Both the position numbers and the translations under genes were made by a program. The notes below the pieces were generated by a model. The model saw nothing but the letters and a program-made list of their open reading frames with translations, did no database searches and was not told the DNA's origin. A stretch of DNA of 5,287 nucleotides from Rickettsia typhi (GTDB taxonomy: Bacteria; Pseudomonadota; Alphaproteobacteria; Rickettsiales; UBA1997): contig CAMDMO010000105.1 of assembly GCA_945902255.1 (NCBI GenBank), positions 1 through 5,287 of the forward strand. Reading direction: 5' to 3'. How positions within the stretch are numbered: the first letter of the stretch is position 1; each line of letters opens with the position of its first letter. Below, in pieces: positions 5,277 to 5,287 of this stretch.

Positions 5277-5287
5277 GTTCAAGTCTC

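Noticed and set aside
1..5287. Insertion sequence, CRISPR array, riboswitch or replication origin
   Set aside because: No transposase, no regularly spaced repeats, no recognisable riboswitch core and no DnaA-box cluster were seen on either strand.

Overview
The window is AT-rich bacterial DNA. It reads as a chromosomal piece of an alphaproteobacterium, probably one with a reduced, AT-rich genome of the Rickettsiales/Holosporales kind. The best evidence is the Rieske protein and the full-length fused cytochrome b, both of alphaproteobacterial/mitochondrial bc1 type. Shine-Dalgarno signals are mostly missing and short palindromic intergenic repeats sit at both edges. The taxon is an inference; no 16S or other phylogenetic marker is present.

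Layout. 1-136: intergenic sequence with GC-rich blocks and two palindromes, likely the end of a dispersed repeat. 137-222 (-): tRNA-Tyr(GUA) with an encoded CCA and a strong promoter at 257-284. 294-2493 (-): three genes joined by two 4-bp ATGA overlaps, read in the order ORF6N-domain protein, AlbA_2 (Schlafen-type) domain protein, MoeB/ThiF-like E1 adenylyltransferase. 2556-2999 (-): dUTPase. 3000-3092: divergent intergenic region with a candidate promoter for the rightward operon. 3093-5196 (+): Rieske iron-sulfur protein, cytochrome b, and a short O6-alkylguanine-DNA alkyltransferase starting on the base after the cytochrome b stop codon. 5197-5287: non-coding, with a CACCCT...AGGGTG dispersed-repeat motif.

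Function. The right half makes two of the three catalytic subunits of respiratory complex III. The third, cytochrome c1 (petC), does not follow petB here; a DNA-repair gene takes its place. The left half combines nucleotide-pool hygiene (dut) and a sulfur-carrier activating enzyme with two genes of accessory type. The ORF6N gene contains a perfect 41-bp palindrome inside its reading frame, the most striking sequence feature of the window. The AlbA_2 gene is the only one with a clear ribosome binding site. Whether ORF6N, AlbA_2 and E1 form one functional system is open: the linkage is visible, the function is not.
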